This document shows positions 1-7,127 of a stretch of 9,016 bases of DNA, one piece after another. The DNA comes from JBCCRH01 sp039208045 (lineage in GTDB: Bacteria; Bacteroidota; Bacteroidia; Chitinophagales; Saprospiraceae): NCBI GenBank assembly GCA_039208045.1, contig JBCCRH010000246.1, positions 1-9,016 of the forward strand. Direction: 5' to 3'. A program made the position numbers and the translations under genes. Each line of letters starts with the position of its first letter. The first letter of the stretch is position 1. Below the pieces are notes generated by a model that did not search any database, was not told the origin of the DNA, and was given only the letters and a program-made list of their open reading frames with translations.

Positions 1-365
1 TTAGCATCTGTCACTACTCCCTCTGTTGCTACTCCATCTGCTGCATCTAGTTGGGCTTGAATAAAAGCACTTAAGTCTGTGAATGTGGCCACTAATTCTG
101 GAATGGAAGCATTCTCGAAAGCGCGGAGCTTGGTTTCACACTTGATAATCGTAGGTTCTGTAACTAGTACCTTATCATGGGTAAGTAACTCTTGATACGT
201 ATTGTTGTTGTCAGCTATTTTGGTGAGGGCTTCTTGCATCGCTTCGGGAGTAACGCCGAGTATGGGGGCAATCGTTCTGATGTCGGGGAGGAAAAGGAAT
301 TTAGTAGTGATAGCCGTATTAATACTATTAACACGATCACTCATTTTACGATTCAGTTGATTCAT
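1..365 (-). CDS. Hypothetical protein, 5' part only (runs off the left edge)
   Basis: An open frame with no stop runs on the minus strand from ATG 365-363 to the window edge, giving the first 121 residues of a longer protein. I do not recognise the family. The N-terminus reads MNQLNRKMSDRVNSI. It is mostly hydrophilic and probably helical, with no signal peptide or membrane segment. From about residue 106 the sequence turns into an acidic, small-residue tail with imperfect five-residue units (DGVAT, EGVVT), which may continue beyond the edge. The ATG at 365 is the first start after an in-frame TAA at 371-369. A second ATG at 344 (residue 8) is also possible. It lies 69 bp downstream of the araC-like gene on the same strand, so co-transcription is possible. 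That the frame is coding rests on its length and amino-acid make-up only. Confidence 0.6.
   Translation of the reverse strand, partial: MNQLNRKMSDRVNSINTAITTKFLFLPDIRTIAPILGVTPEAMQEALTKIADNNNTYQELLTHDKVLVTEPTIIKCETKLRAFENASIPELVATFTDLSAFIQAQLDAADGVATEGVVTDA
7..51. repeat. Imperfect 15-bp tandem repeat inside the left-edge gene
   Basis: Three adjacent 15-bp units begin at 7, 22 and 37. Each starts TCTG, and the first two match at most positions (TCTGTCACTACTCCC, TCTGTTGCTACTCCA). The third is more diverged. On the minus strand they encode pentapeptides of the type (D/E)GV(V/A)T. The array may extend to the left of the window. Confidence 0.5.
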
Positions 366-434
366 CGTTTAGGGTTAAGGTTGTAAAATATAGAGGTTCA
401 AGGAACTAAAGTAATCAATATTCTACAATTTGAC

Positions 435-1343
435 TTACAGAATCGCTTTGAATCTGTTTTGATACTCTTTAGGGGTCACCTTTTCTTTCTTTTTAAAGAC
501 CCGGATAAAGTAGGATAAGCTATTAAAGCCACATCGCATATATATATCCTTAACCTTGTTTTTGGGGTTTTGCAGTAAGCTACTGGCCAGCTTTAAGCGC
601 TCATTATTAATGAAATCAATAGGTGAAATATTCAACTCGTTTTTGAAGACGCGATGAAAATTGGACTCACTCATATACACCTTTTGACTGAGCGACTTGA
701 TCGTTAGGTTTTGATCGAGATTCTGACGAATATAATGGATGATATGAGCTAGGCGGTGATTGTTGTGCAGTTGTATGGTCTGATCAGAGTAGATGGTCTG
801 GTTTTTAGTCTGTAGAATTCTAATGATAAGTTCCTGAAGCATCAAGTCCACAAAAATTTCTTTTGATGGATGATCTTCTGCAAATAGAAAAACCAGCCGA
901 TGGATGATTTGCTTGATGGTTAAGTCATTCGAAAAATGAAAATTAAAATCCATAAATGACCACTCTTCATCGGCCTTGGGTCGAGTGGTATTCAGGAATT
1001 CAATAGTTTGTTTGATTTTCTCTTCTGAGATGGCCATGGCCAGGCAGCGCGTAGGGTTGTCCAGTTGTGCTTCTGGAAAATCGATACACATCTGTTCGTC
1101 AGGAGGGAGGATGAGGGATTCGCCAGGTAGGAAATCAAAGGAGGACATTCGATCGAGGTGCATGACTTTCTTACCTTCGAGCATGCTGGCTAGTATGGGC
1201 TCATGGAATTGGAGTAGCACCTGCTCGGCCTGTTGAAATGTTTCAAACAGGTGCATCTCTGCATTGCCTACGGTGTAGGTGGTTTGGTTTTCTACTAAGG
1301 TTTGCAACTGGCGCTTGCGCAAGATGGAATCGGTAATTGGCAT
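435..1343 (-). CDS. AraC-family transcriptional regulator
   Basis: This 302-residue protein is the probable regulator of the divergent aldehyde dehydrogenase gene. The C-terminal 100 residues (about 196-297) are a typical AraC/XylS DNA-binding domain. The first helix-turn-helix is at about 214-235 (LTIKSLSQKVYMSESNFHRV), and the second at about 263-284 contains CGFNSLSYFIRVFKK and leads into the conserved TPKEY at 290-294. The N-terminal 190 residues would be the ligand-sensing and dimerisation part. They contain a beta-rich stretch at 45-105 with LPGESLILPPDE, as in cupin-like AraC_N sensors, although the ligand cannot be read from the sequence. The length is normal for the family. The start is ATG 1343-1341. 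The stop is TAA at 437-435. Divergence from aldB with a shared 256-bp region carrying two direct repeats supports control of aldB, and possibly self-control. An aldehyde or alcohol inducer is inference. Confidence 0.92.
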   Translation of the reverse strand: MPITDSILRKRQLQTLVENQTTYTVGNAEMHLFETFQQAEQVLLQFHEPILASMLEGKKVMHLDRMSSFDFLPGESLILPPDEQMCIDFPEAQLDNPTRCLAMAISEEKIKQTIEFLNTTRPKADEEWSFMDFNFHFSNDLTIKQIIHRLVFLFAEDHPSKEIFVDLMLQELIIRILQTKNQTIYSDQTIQLHNNHRLAHIIHYIRQNLDQNLTIKSLSQKVYMSESNFHRVFKNELNISPIDFINNERLKLASSLLQNPKNKVKDIYMRCGFNSLSYFIRVFKKKEKVTPKEYQNRFKAIL

Positions 1344-1446
1344 TTAGAATGTTTTTCGGTTATAGACTATAGGCCCTTATAAAATGTCAAAAAAATGTTT
1401 GAATAAGAATTTGATTTGGTTTTTGGATGTGCTTTCAGTATCTATA

Positions 1447-1478
1447 TGATAGAATTGTTCACTTTCCTGATAGAATTG
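1447..1478. promoter_or_regulatory. Candidate AraC-type operator: two direct repeats, 21-bp spacing
   Basis: The 11-mer TGATAGAATTG occurs at 1447-1457 and again, identically, at 1468-1478. The 21-bp spacing places both on the same DNA face, two helical turns apart. Direct half-sites about 21 bp apart are the classic arrangement for AraC-family activators. The pair lies between the divergent araC-like and aldB genes, 104 bp from the first and 122 bp from the second. The repeat is seen directly; its role as an operator is inferred. Confidence 0.65.
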
Positions 1479-1504
1479 GACAATGACAGACCAGAAGTTA
1501 CTTA

Positions 1505-1512
1505 TAATTTTA
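1505..1512 (+). promoter_or_regulatory. Candidate -7 element for aldB
   Basis: TAATTTTA matches the Bacteroidota -7 element TAnnTTTG except for the last base. No good TTTG lies 19-21 bp upstream, as would be expected of a promoter that needs an activator. If used, the start site would be near 1519, and the promoter-proximal operator half-site would end around position -41, a typical activating position. This is a weak match in AT-rich DNA. Confidence 0.3.
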
Positions 1513-1599
1513 CAAACGTAACGAATTACCAATTTTATTTTCTTTCAATAATACTATTCAAAACATTTTCTTTCACACATAAATAAAATCAAATAGAAC

Positions 1600-3123
1600 A
1601 TGAGCGACGTAGCAACAACTGTCAGTAATGTTGTAGAAAAGCCCAAATTCAAAGATCAGTACGACAACTTTATTGGAGGCAAGTGGGTAGCCCCAACCAG
1701 AGGACAATATTTTGAGAACGTCTCTCCAGTGGATGGACAATCATTTACAAAAATAGCGCGCTCTACAGCGGAAGATATTGAGCTGGCTATTGACGCTGCT
1801 TGGGCGGCCGCACCAAGCTGGAATAATTCTTCTGCAACCGAGCGTAGCAATATGCTACTAAAGATTGCAGATGTAATGGAAGCCAACCTAGAGGCTTTGG
1901 CAAGAGCAGAAACCTGGGATAATGGTAAAGCACTACGTGAGACGAGAGCGGCAGACATGCCATTGGCAATTGATCACTTCCGCTATTTTGCCGGAGTAAT
2001 TCGTGCTGAAGAAGGAACAGTAAGTGAACTAGATTCGAGTACCGTATCGATGAACGTGATGGAGCCACTAGGGGTAGTTGGTCAGATTATTCCATGGAAC
2101 TTCCCCATCTTGATGGCAACCTGGAAGATTGCACCAGCTTTAGCTGCGGGTAACTGTGTGGTATTGAAGCCAGCAGAGCAGACGCCAGTAGGAATTATGA
2201 TTCTGGCAGAAATGATTCAGGATATTTTGCCAGCAGGGGTACTTAATATTGTTAATGGATTTGGCCTGGAAGCTGGTAAGCCATTGGCATCTAGCCCACG
2301 TATCAATAAGGTAGCCTTTACGGGAGAGACTACTACCGGGCAATTGATTATGCAGTATGCATCTAAGAATATCGTCCCTGTTACCCTGGAGCTAGGTGGT
2401 AAATCTCCAAATATCTTCTTCGAGTCGATAATGGATGCAGACGATGCTTTCTTTGACAAGTGTCTAGAGGGAGCGGTAATGTTTGCACTTAATCAGGGAG
2501 AAGTATGTACTTGCCCATCTCGTATCTTGGTACAAGAGAGTATTTACGATAAGTTTATTGAACGAGTAATAGAGCGCACCAAGGCGATCAAGTTGGGGCA
2601 TCCACTAGATCCTAGCACTATGATGGGGGCACAGGCGTCCAATGATCAGTATGAGAAGATTTTGAATTATATCAATATCGGAAAAGAGGAGGGTTGCGAA
2701 GTACTTACTGGTGGAGCATCTGCCTACAACGAAGGTTTAGAAGGGGGCTATTACATTCAGCCTACTATCCTGAAAGGGCATAATAAGATGCGGGTATTTC
2801 AAGAGGAAATCTTCGGGCCAGTAGTATGTGTGACTACCTTTAAGGACGAAGCGGAAGCTATCGAAATTGCGAATGATACGCTCTATGGATTAGGAGCAGG
2901 GGTGTGGACGCGCGACATGCACCAAGCGTACCAAATTTCCAGAGCCGTACAAGCAGGTAGAGTATGGGTAAATTGCTACCATGCGTACCCAGCACATGCA
3001 CCTTTCGGAGGATACAAGAAATCAGGAATCGGCCGTGAGACGCACAAAATGATGCTGAACCACTACCGCCAAACGAAAAATATGTTGATTTCATACGACA
3101 AGAACGCATTAGGATTCTTCTAA
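1600..3123 (+). CDS. aldB: NAD-dependent aldehyde dehydrogenase, AldB/ExaC/AcoD type
   Basis: This cytosolic enzyme of 507 residues oxidises an aldehyde, in this subfamily usually acetaldehyde or other short aldehydes, to the carboxylic acid with NAD(P)+. All aldehyde dehydrogenase landmarks are present: PWNF at 165-168 with Asn167, KPAE at 190-193 (Lys190; Glu193 favours NAD+), the cofactor-binding loop TGETTTG at 241-247, the general base Glu264 in LELGGKSP, the catalytic Cys303 in NQGEVCTCPSR, and EEIFGPV at 402-408. The segments NCYHAYPAHAPFGGYKKSG and GRETHKMMLNHY, and the C-terminus KNALGFF, are characteristic of the AldB/ExaC/AcoD subgroup, and the length fits it exactly. The ATG at 1600 follows an A-rich leader without a Shine-Dalgarno site. 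The DUF779 gene follows 94 bp downstream, a pairing seen in many bacteria. The physiological substrate cannot be decided, since no alcohol dehydrogenase gene is nearby. Confidence 0.95.
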   Translation: MSDVATTVSNVVEKPKFKDQYDNFIGGKWVAPTRGQYFENVSPVDGQSFTKIARSTAEDIELAIDAAWAAAPSWNNSSATERSNMLLKIADVMEANLEALARAETWDNGKALRETRAADMPLAIDHFRYFAGVIRAEEGTVSELDSSTVSMNVMEPLGVVGQIIPWNFPILMATWKIAPALAAGNCVVLKPAEQTPVGIMILAEMIQDILPAGVLNIVNGFGLEAGKPLASSPRINKVAFTGETTTGQLIMQYASKNIVPVTLELGGKSPNIFFESIMDADDAFFDKCLEGAVMFALNQGEVCTCPSRILVQESIYDKFIERVIERTKAIKLGHPLDPSTMMGAQASNDQYEKILNYINIGKEEGCEVLTGGASAYNEGLEGGYYIQPTILKGHNKMRVFQEEIFGPVVCVTTFKDEAEAIEIANDTLYGLGAGVWTRDMHQAYQISRAVQAGRVWVNCYHAYPAHAPFGGYKKSGIGRETHKMMLNHYRQTKNMLISYDKNALGFF

Positions 3124-3150
3124 ACCATAGATAATAATCCTTTGTTAATT

Positions 3151-3193
3151 AAGTGGTTGTCTATTCCAATAGTTATTGGTTAGGCAACCACTT
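3151..3193 (+). other. Two-step hairpin between aldB and the DUF779 gene
   Basis: A perfect 9-bp stem (AAGTGGTTG 3151-3159 with CAACCACTT 3185-3193) encloses an inner 5-bp stem (CCAAT 3166-3170 with ATTGG 3175-3179). The downstream flank is CTCTTTCC, only moderately T-rich, so this is not a strong intrinsic terminator. It could be a partial terminator, or an RNA processing or stability element that sets the aldB/DUF779 expression ratio. Confidence 0.5.
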
Positions 3194-3217
3194 CTCTTTC
3201 CAAATACACCAATAATA

Positions 3218-3592
3218 ATGATTAAACGAGTACTAATTACGGATAAAGCAAAAGCAATCGTGGAGCAGCTCCGTGCAGAGCATGGCGATTTGATGTTCCA
3301 CCAAAGCGGTGGTTGCTGTGATGGCTCTTCGCCTATGTGTTTTCCAAAAGGAGAACTAATGATTAATGAAACAGATGTCTGGCTAGGCAATGTCCATGAC
3401 TGTGATTTCTTTATGTCTCACGACCAGTTTGAATACTGGAAGCATACGCAGCTCTTGGTAGATGTAGTACCAGGTCGCGGGGCTAGTTTTTCACTCGAAA
3501 TTCCGATGGGTATTCGTTTTGTAATCAAATCTAAGCTCTTCAGTGATGAGCAAATTGAGCAGTTGGCACCTATTCGTTATGGGGAGGCGTAG
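3218..3592 (+). CDS. DUF779 family protein, partner of AldB-type dehydrogenases
   Basis: This soluble protein of 124 residues belongs to the DUF779 family (PF05610). Recognisable segments are LMFHQSGGCCDGSSPMCFP (25-43), DVWLGNVHDCDFFMS (53-67), QFEYWKHTQL (70-79) and VDVVPGRGASFSLEIPMGIRF (81-101). Members commonly sit beside acetaldehyde-type aldehyde dehydrogenases, as here. The biochemical function is, to my knowledge, not established. His28, Cys33, Cys34, Cys41 and Cys62 could bind metal or take part in redox chemistry, which is inference. The start is ATG 3218, where homology begins. A TTG at 3176 would add 14 residues that lie inside the intergenic hairpin and look unlike the family. 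No signal peptide or membrane segment is visible. The last 23 bp overlap the 3' end of the convergent SulP gene. Confidence 0.9.
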   Translation: MIKRVLITDKAKAIVEQLRAEHGDLMFHQSGGCCDGSSPMCFPKGELMINETDVWLGNVHDCDFFMSHDQFEYWKHTQLLVDVVPGRGASFSLEIPMGIRFVIKSKLFSDEQIEQLAPIRYGEA

Positions 3593-5339
3593 ATGATTTG
3601 ACGTTGGTTTGCGTTGCCGCTTGCTGATGCAGCGGGATGTCGTTGGTTGTTTGAAAAAAGGTAACGGCATCGTGGATGCGCATAAAAAAGTTGTTAGGGC
3701 CAATTTTTTCTATCAGTCCTGTTTTGGCGAGTATATCCCGCACTGGCCCAATAACGCTTGTGATATAAATTTCAATCCCTGCTTTCTGAAGATCGTCCAG
3801 TACTTCATGCAGGGTATGAATCCCGCTAGAATCAATGTCATGGATACTAGAAGCATCCAAAATAAGCAGTTTAAGGTCCGATTCAGAGGTATCCACTAAC
3901 TTTTCAACAGCTTCTTTAAAATAGGTACAATTCCCAAAATAGAGCTGGGCATCGAATCGGACAATCAAAATTCCTTCTAGCTGCCTAACTTCCTCGAACC
4001 GATTGATATTGCGGTAGCTACTACTATTGGGATACTGCCCTAGCACTGCGACATGCGGTACCGAATTGCGGTACAGCATAATGCTCAAAGAAAGCATAAC
4101 TCCTGTGAGCACACCAATCTGAATGCCAAAGAGCAGCGTAGCAGAAAAGGTAACCATAAAAGTGAGAAAATCTCGCTTATCGTGTTTCCAGAGCGATTTT
4201 GCTTCTTCTATATCTATCAGATTTCGAACTGCAAATACGATGATAGCTGCCAGAATGGCTTTGGGCAAATAGTAAAATAAAGGCGTCAGAAAAAGCAGCG
4301 TAATAGCAATGAGAATAACGGTAATAATGGAGGCAATCCCTGTCTTCGCCCCTGCATCATCATTGATAACGGAGCGCGAGAAACTGCCTGTCGTTGGGAA
4401 CGACTGAAAAAAAGCGCCTCCGATTTTAGAAACCCCCAAGGCGATCAACTCTTGATTGGGCACTACTTTATAGTTGCGATGTTTCGACTCCAATGCCTTT
4501 GCAATAGCTAGCGATTCGATAAAGCTGATCAGACAAATCGTAAGAGAAATGGGCATCAGCTGCTCCATATATTGCCAAGAAAATACAGGTAATTCAAAGC
4601 TAGGTAGCCCCCCTGGCACTTCCCCCACAATAGCCACACCTACATTAGGCAACTGTAAAAAATAGACCAATAAAGTACCTGCCATCACAATAATCAATGC
4701 CCCTGGAATAGACCGATGAATAGATCGAAGTACAGCTAGTACCACCACACCCCCAGCTCCCAACAAAAAAGTAGGCCAATGAAACTGATCTAGATTGACC
4801 AAGATGCCCTGCACAATTTCAAGTACCCTGTTCGACCGAGGGGCATCAATGCCCAGCATGTTATCCACCTGGCTCAATGCGATGATAATAGCAGCCGCAG
4901 ACGTAAAGCCAGCCAATACAGGATGCGATAAGAAATTGACTAAAAAGCCCAAACGCATCACTCCCAAAGCCAGTTGGATAAGACCTGCTAGCAAGGAAGC
5001 AGTAATCGCCATTGCAATAAACTCGGCAGTGCCAGGCTGTGCAAAATCGCTAATACCCGTAAGCACCAGCAAAGAGACAATCGCAACAGGCCCTACGGAA
5101 AGCTGGCGTGACGTACCCATGAGTGCATACAGCAGTAAGGGAATAATACTAGCGTATAACCCATAGATGGGCGTAAGACCAGCCAGCAACCCATAAGCCA
5201 TCCCCTGGGGTACTAGCATAATCGCTACGGTCAGCCCTGCCACGACATCGCCACCAGCATCCTTTTTGGAGTATTGGGGCAACCAATCCAATATTGGAAA
5301 TAGTTTTTTAAGCCGAGAGGACTGCTGAGATCGACTCAC
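3570..5339 (-). CDS. SulP-family inorganic anion transporter with STAS domain
   Basis: This inner-membrane transporter of 589 residues belongs to the SLC26/SulP family, whose members carry sulfate, bicarbonate or other anions, usually with Na+ or H+. The membrane part is about residues 28-425, with the family signatures DVVAGLTVAIMLVPQGMAYG (31-50), PIYGLYASIIP (57-67), TSRQLSVGPVAIVSLLV (76-92) and FFQSFPTTGSFSRSVIN (310-326). A cytosolic STAS domain follows (about 445-565), with the phosphorylation-site-like loop DASSIHDIDSSGIHTL (495-510). A short hydrophilic tail follows. The substrate cannot be told from sequence. No sulfate-assimilation or carbonic anhydrase gene is adjacent. The start is GTG 5339-5337: no in-frame ATG occurs upstream before the TAA at 5393-5391, and the next internal Met (residue 41) lies inside the first signature. 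The gene is divergent from corA and converges with the DUF779 gene. Confidence 0.95.
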   Translation of the reverse strand: MSRSQQSSRLKKLFPILDWLPQYSKKDAGGDVVAGLTVAIMLVPQGMAYGLLAGLTPIYGLYASIIPLLLYALMGTSRQLSVGPVAIVSLLVLTGISDFAQPGTAEFIAMAITASLLAGLIQLALGVMRLGFLVNFLSHPVLAGFTSAAAIIIALSQVDNMLGIDAPRSNRVLEIVQGILVNLDQFHWPTFLLGAGGVVVLAVLRSIHRSIPGALIIVMAGTLLVYFLQLPNVGVAIVGEVPGGLPSFELPVFSWQYMEQLMPISLTICLISFIESLAIAKALESKHRNYKVVPNQELIALGVSKIGGAFFQSFPTTGSFSRSVINDDAGAKTGIASIITVILIAITLLFLTPLFYYLPKAILAAIIVFAVRNLIDIEEAKSLWKHDKRDFLTFMVTFSATLLFGIQIGVLTGVMLSLSIMLYRNSVPHVAVLGQYPNSSSYRNINRFEEVRQLEGILIVRFDAQLYFGNCTYFKEAVEKLVDTSESDLKLLILDASSIHDIDSSGIHTLHEVLDDLQKAGIEIYITSVIGPVRDILAKTGLIEKIGPNNFFMRIHDAVTFFQTTNDIPLHQQAATQTNVKSSTPPHNE

Positions 5340-5435
5340 AGAAGCTACGATTTGTGAAGGAATAGTATGAGCATAAAGGTCTGCATTCGTTTAGGAAACT
5401 ACAAATTTCTGTATATTGATTGTAAAAGTGGAGTG

Positions 5436-6488
5436 ATGGCAAAACGGAAAAAACGTAAAACGACAGGCTTGCCACCCGGTAGTTTGGTGTTTACAGGAGA
5501 GCAGCAATCATCTTATTCTAATCTTACCCTCCTAGAATATAGTGTAGATTTTTTTGAGCATCATGTTGCCAAAGACCAGCTACCGATGGGAACAAGAAGT
5601 GATGGAATCCGATGGTATGACCTAAGAGGGCTACACAATGTAGCGCTAGTAAAAAAAATGGGGGAGTTGTTTTCGATTCACCCTTTAGTGTTAGAGGATA
5701 TACTCGATACCAATCAGCGGCCAAAATTTGAAGAATATGAAGACGGCCTCTTTATTACTATACAGGATTTTACATTCGAGCCTGCTACCTTAGAAGTCAA
5801 AAAAGAGCAAGTCACCATTTACGTGATGGATAAAGTAGTACTTTCATTTCAGGAGGATGATCAAGATATTTTCACAACCATAAGGCAACGATTCTCGAAT
5901 GCTCAGAGCCAAGTTCGACGCAAGGGGACAGATTACTTAGCGTATGCACTCTTAGATCGGGTGGTGGATAATTACTTTATTATCCTTGATCAGATAGAAC
6001 ATACCTTGGACGAAATGGAGGCATCAATTTTGGAGCGGCCAGATCAAGCTGTGAAGAGTAAAATTCATGCGCTCAAGCTATCTACTTTAAGTTTGCGAAG
6101 GGCTATCAGTGCCATACGGTCAGCAGTGGGTGATTTTTCGAGGAGTGAACATGCGCTTATAGCCGAAAATACAAATGTATTCTTAAGGGATTTGTATGAC
6201 CATACGATTCAGGTGCAGGAGAGTACGGATGCTTTTAGGGATCTAATCCAGGGCTTGTATGAGCTCTATCTCTCAGAGATTAGCTTGAAAATGAATAGTA
6301 TCATGCAGGTACTAACCATTATTTCTACCATTTTTATTCCGCTTTCCTTCTTAACGGGGGTTTATGGAATGAACTTCGAACGGATGCCGGAGCTGCACTC
6401 ACCTTATGGATACTTTGTCCTCTGGGGGGTAATGATTCTAGTCTTCATTGGCTCACTCCTCTACTTTAGGCAAAAGAAATGGCTGTGA
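5436..6488 (+). CDS. corA: CorA magnesium/cobalt transport protein
   Basis: This homopentameric inner-membrane channel admits Mg2+ and also Co2+ or Ni2+ down the membrane potential. The protein has 350 residues. A large cytosolic N-terminal domain (about 25-230) contains HPLVLEDILDTNQRPKFEEY (82-101) typical of the family. A long helical stalk follows (about 175-290). Two C-terminal membrane helices are at about 290-310 and 325-344. The filter signature YGMNF is at 310-314, followed by a periplasmic loop with MPEL (317-320) and a basic C-terminal end (RQKKWL). The start at ATG 5436 gives the Lys/Arg-rich N-terminus MAKRKKRKTTGLPPGSLVF usual in Bacteroidota members. An in-frame ATG at 5367 would add 23 atypical residues and almost reach the SulP start. 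The GNAT gene follows 47 bp downstream and may be co-transcribed. Confidence 0.94.
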   Translation: MAKRKKRKTTGLPPGSLVFTGEQQSSYSNLTLLEYSVDFFEHHVAKDQLPMGTRSDGIRWYDLRGLHNVALVKKMGELFSIHPLVLEDILDTNQRPKFEEYEDGLFITIQDFTFEPATLEVKKEQVTIYVMDKVVLSFQEDDQDIFTTIRQRFSNAQSQVRRKGTDYLAYALLDRVVDNYFIILDQIEHTLDEMEASILERPDQAVKSKIHALKLSTLSLRRAISAIRSAVGDFSRSEHALIAENTNVFLRDLYDHTIQVQESTDAFRDLIQGLYELYLSEISLKMNSIMQVLTIISTIFIPLSFLTGVYGMNFERMPELHSPYGYFVLWGVMILVFIGSLLYFRQKKWL

Positions 6489-6535
6489 GTCTTATAAAAT
6501 TATGATAATATTGCCCTGAACAAACAAAACATTGA

Positions 6536-7072
6536 ATGACTACCAAGCGCTGGGATGCATTTTATTTTGAAACAGATCGGCTATACCTATTGGCTTGCAA
6601 TCAGCCCATGCTAGAAGCGCTCACCAAGGGAGATCAGGCTGTCACAGAGTATCTCCAAATTACGGTACCTCCCAAATGGTCTATCTTTGGCGCATCCATT
6701 TATAACTATACCTTGCTGCAGCTCAAGAAAAAACCAGCAGACTACATCTGGTGGACTTATCTAGCTATTCTAAAAAATACACGTACTCTAATTGGTGCCG
6801 GCGGATTCAAAGGAGCGCCAGACGCAGATGGCGTGGTAGAAATTGGCTATGAAATTTCGAAGGCTTATCAAGGCCAACAATTTGCTACTGAAATGGCGAA
6901 GGGGCTAATAGATTTTGCTTTTTCGCATGAGGTAGTAAATACGGTACAAGCGCATACAGCAGCAAAAAATAATGCCTCAACCAGCGTGCTTAAAAAGTGT
7001 GGTATGAAAAGAGTGCAAACAATAGATTTAGGGAAGGAAGGAACCATTTGGCAGTGGAAACTGAAGCGATAA
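6536..7072 (+). CDS. GNAT-family N-acetyltransferase, RimJ/RimL-like
   Basis: This cytosolic protein of 178 residues is predicted to transfer an acetyl group from acetyl-CoA to an amine of unknown identity. The pattern is that of the Acetyltransf_3 (RimJ/RimL) group: TDRLYLLA (13-20) at the first strand, LIGAGGFKGAPDADGVVEIGYEI (85-107) over strands 3 and 4, the acetyl-CoA loop and helix YQGQQFATEMAKGLIDFAFS (111-130), then AHTAAKNNASTSVLKKCGMKR (139-159), the usual NxxSxxVLKKxGF-like motif. In the CoA loop (Q/R)xxGx(G/A), the central Gly is replaced by Gln115, which is unusual. It lies 47 bp downstream of corA on the same strand, so a transcriptional unit is possible, although no functional link is apparent. 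A short hairpin follows the stop codon. The substrate cannot be inferred. Confidence 0.87.
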   Translation: MTTKRWDAFYFETDRLYLLACNQPMLEALTKGDQAVTEYLQITVPPKWSIFGASIYNYTLLQLKKKPADYIWWTYLAILKNTRTLIGAGGFKGAPDADGVVEIGYEISKAYQGQQFATEMAKGLIDFAFSHEVVNTVQAHTAAKNNASTSVLKKCGMKRVQTIDLGKEGTIWQWKLKR

Positions 7073-7075
7073 CAG

Positions 7076-7105
7076 CCTTCCATAGTACAACAATGTCATG
7101 GAAGG
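7076..7105 (+). terminator. Weak terminator-like hairpin after the GNAT gene
   Basis: CCTTCCAT (7076-7083) pairs perfectly with ATGGAAGG (7098-7105) across a 14-nt loop, starting 4 nt after the GNAT stop codon. Only three T residues follow, so it is not a canonical intrinsic terminator. Its position suggests it ends or protects the corA-GNAT transcript. Confidence 0.45.
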
Positions 7106-7127
7106 TTTAGAAATTTCCATGAGCAAA

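Noticed and set aside
192..386. Plus-strand frame of 64 codons at the left end
   Set aside because: It lies opposite the longer minus-strand frame 1-365, begins with a non-ATG codon and resembles no family.
1361..1371. Short palindrome TATAGACTATA near the araC start as an autoregulatory site
   Set aside because: The arms are only 5 bp and AT-rich. It does not resemble the direct-repeat operator and could easily be chance.
3176..3217. Upstream TTG start for the DUF779 gene
   Set aside because: The extra 14 residues fall within the intergenic hairpin, and DUF779 similarity starts near the ATG at 3218.
5288..5297. Palindrome CCAATATTGG as a possible operator near the SulP start
   Set aside because: It lies inside the SulP coding region, where the codons explain it, and a single 10-bp palindrome is common by chance.
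5367..5435. Longer CorA starting at ATG 5367
   Set aside because: The 23 added residues are not like CorA N-termini, while the ATG at 5436 gives the usual Lys/Arg-rich start.
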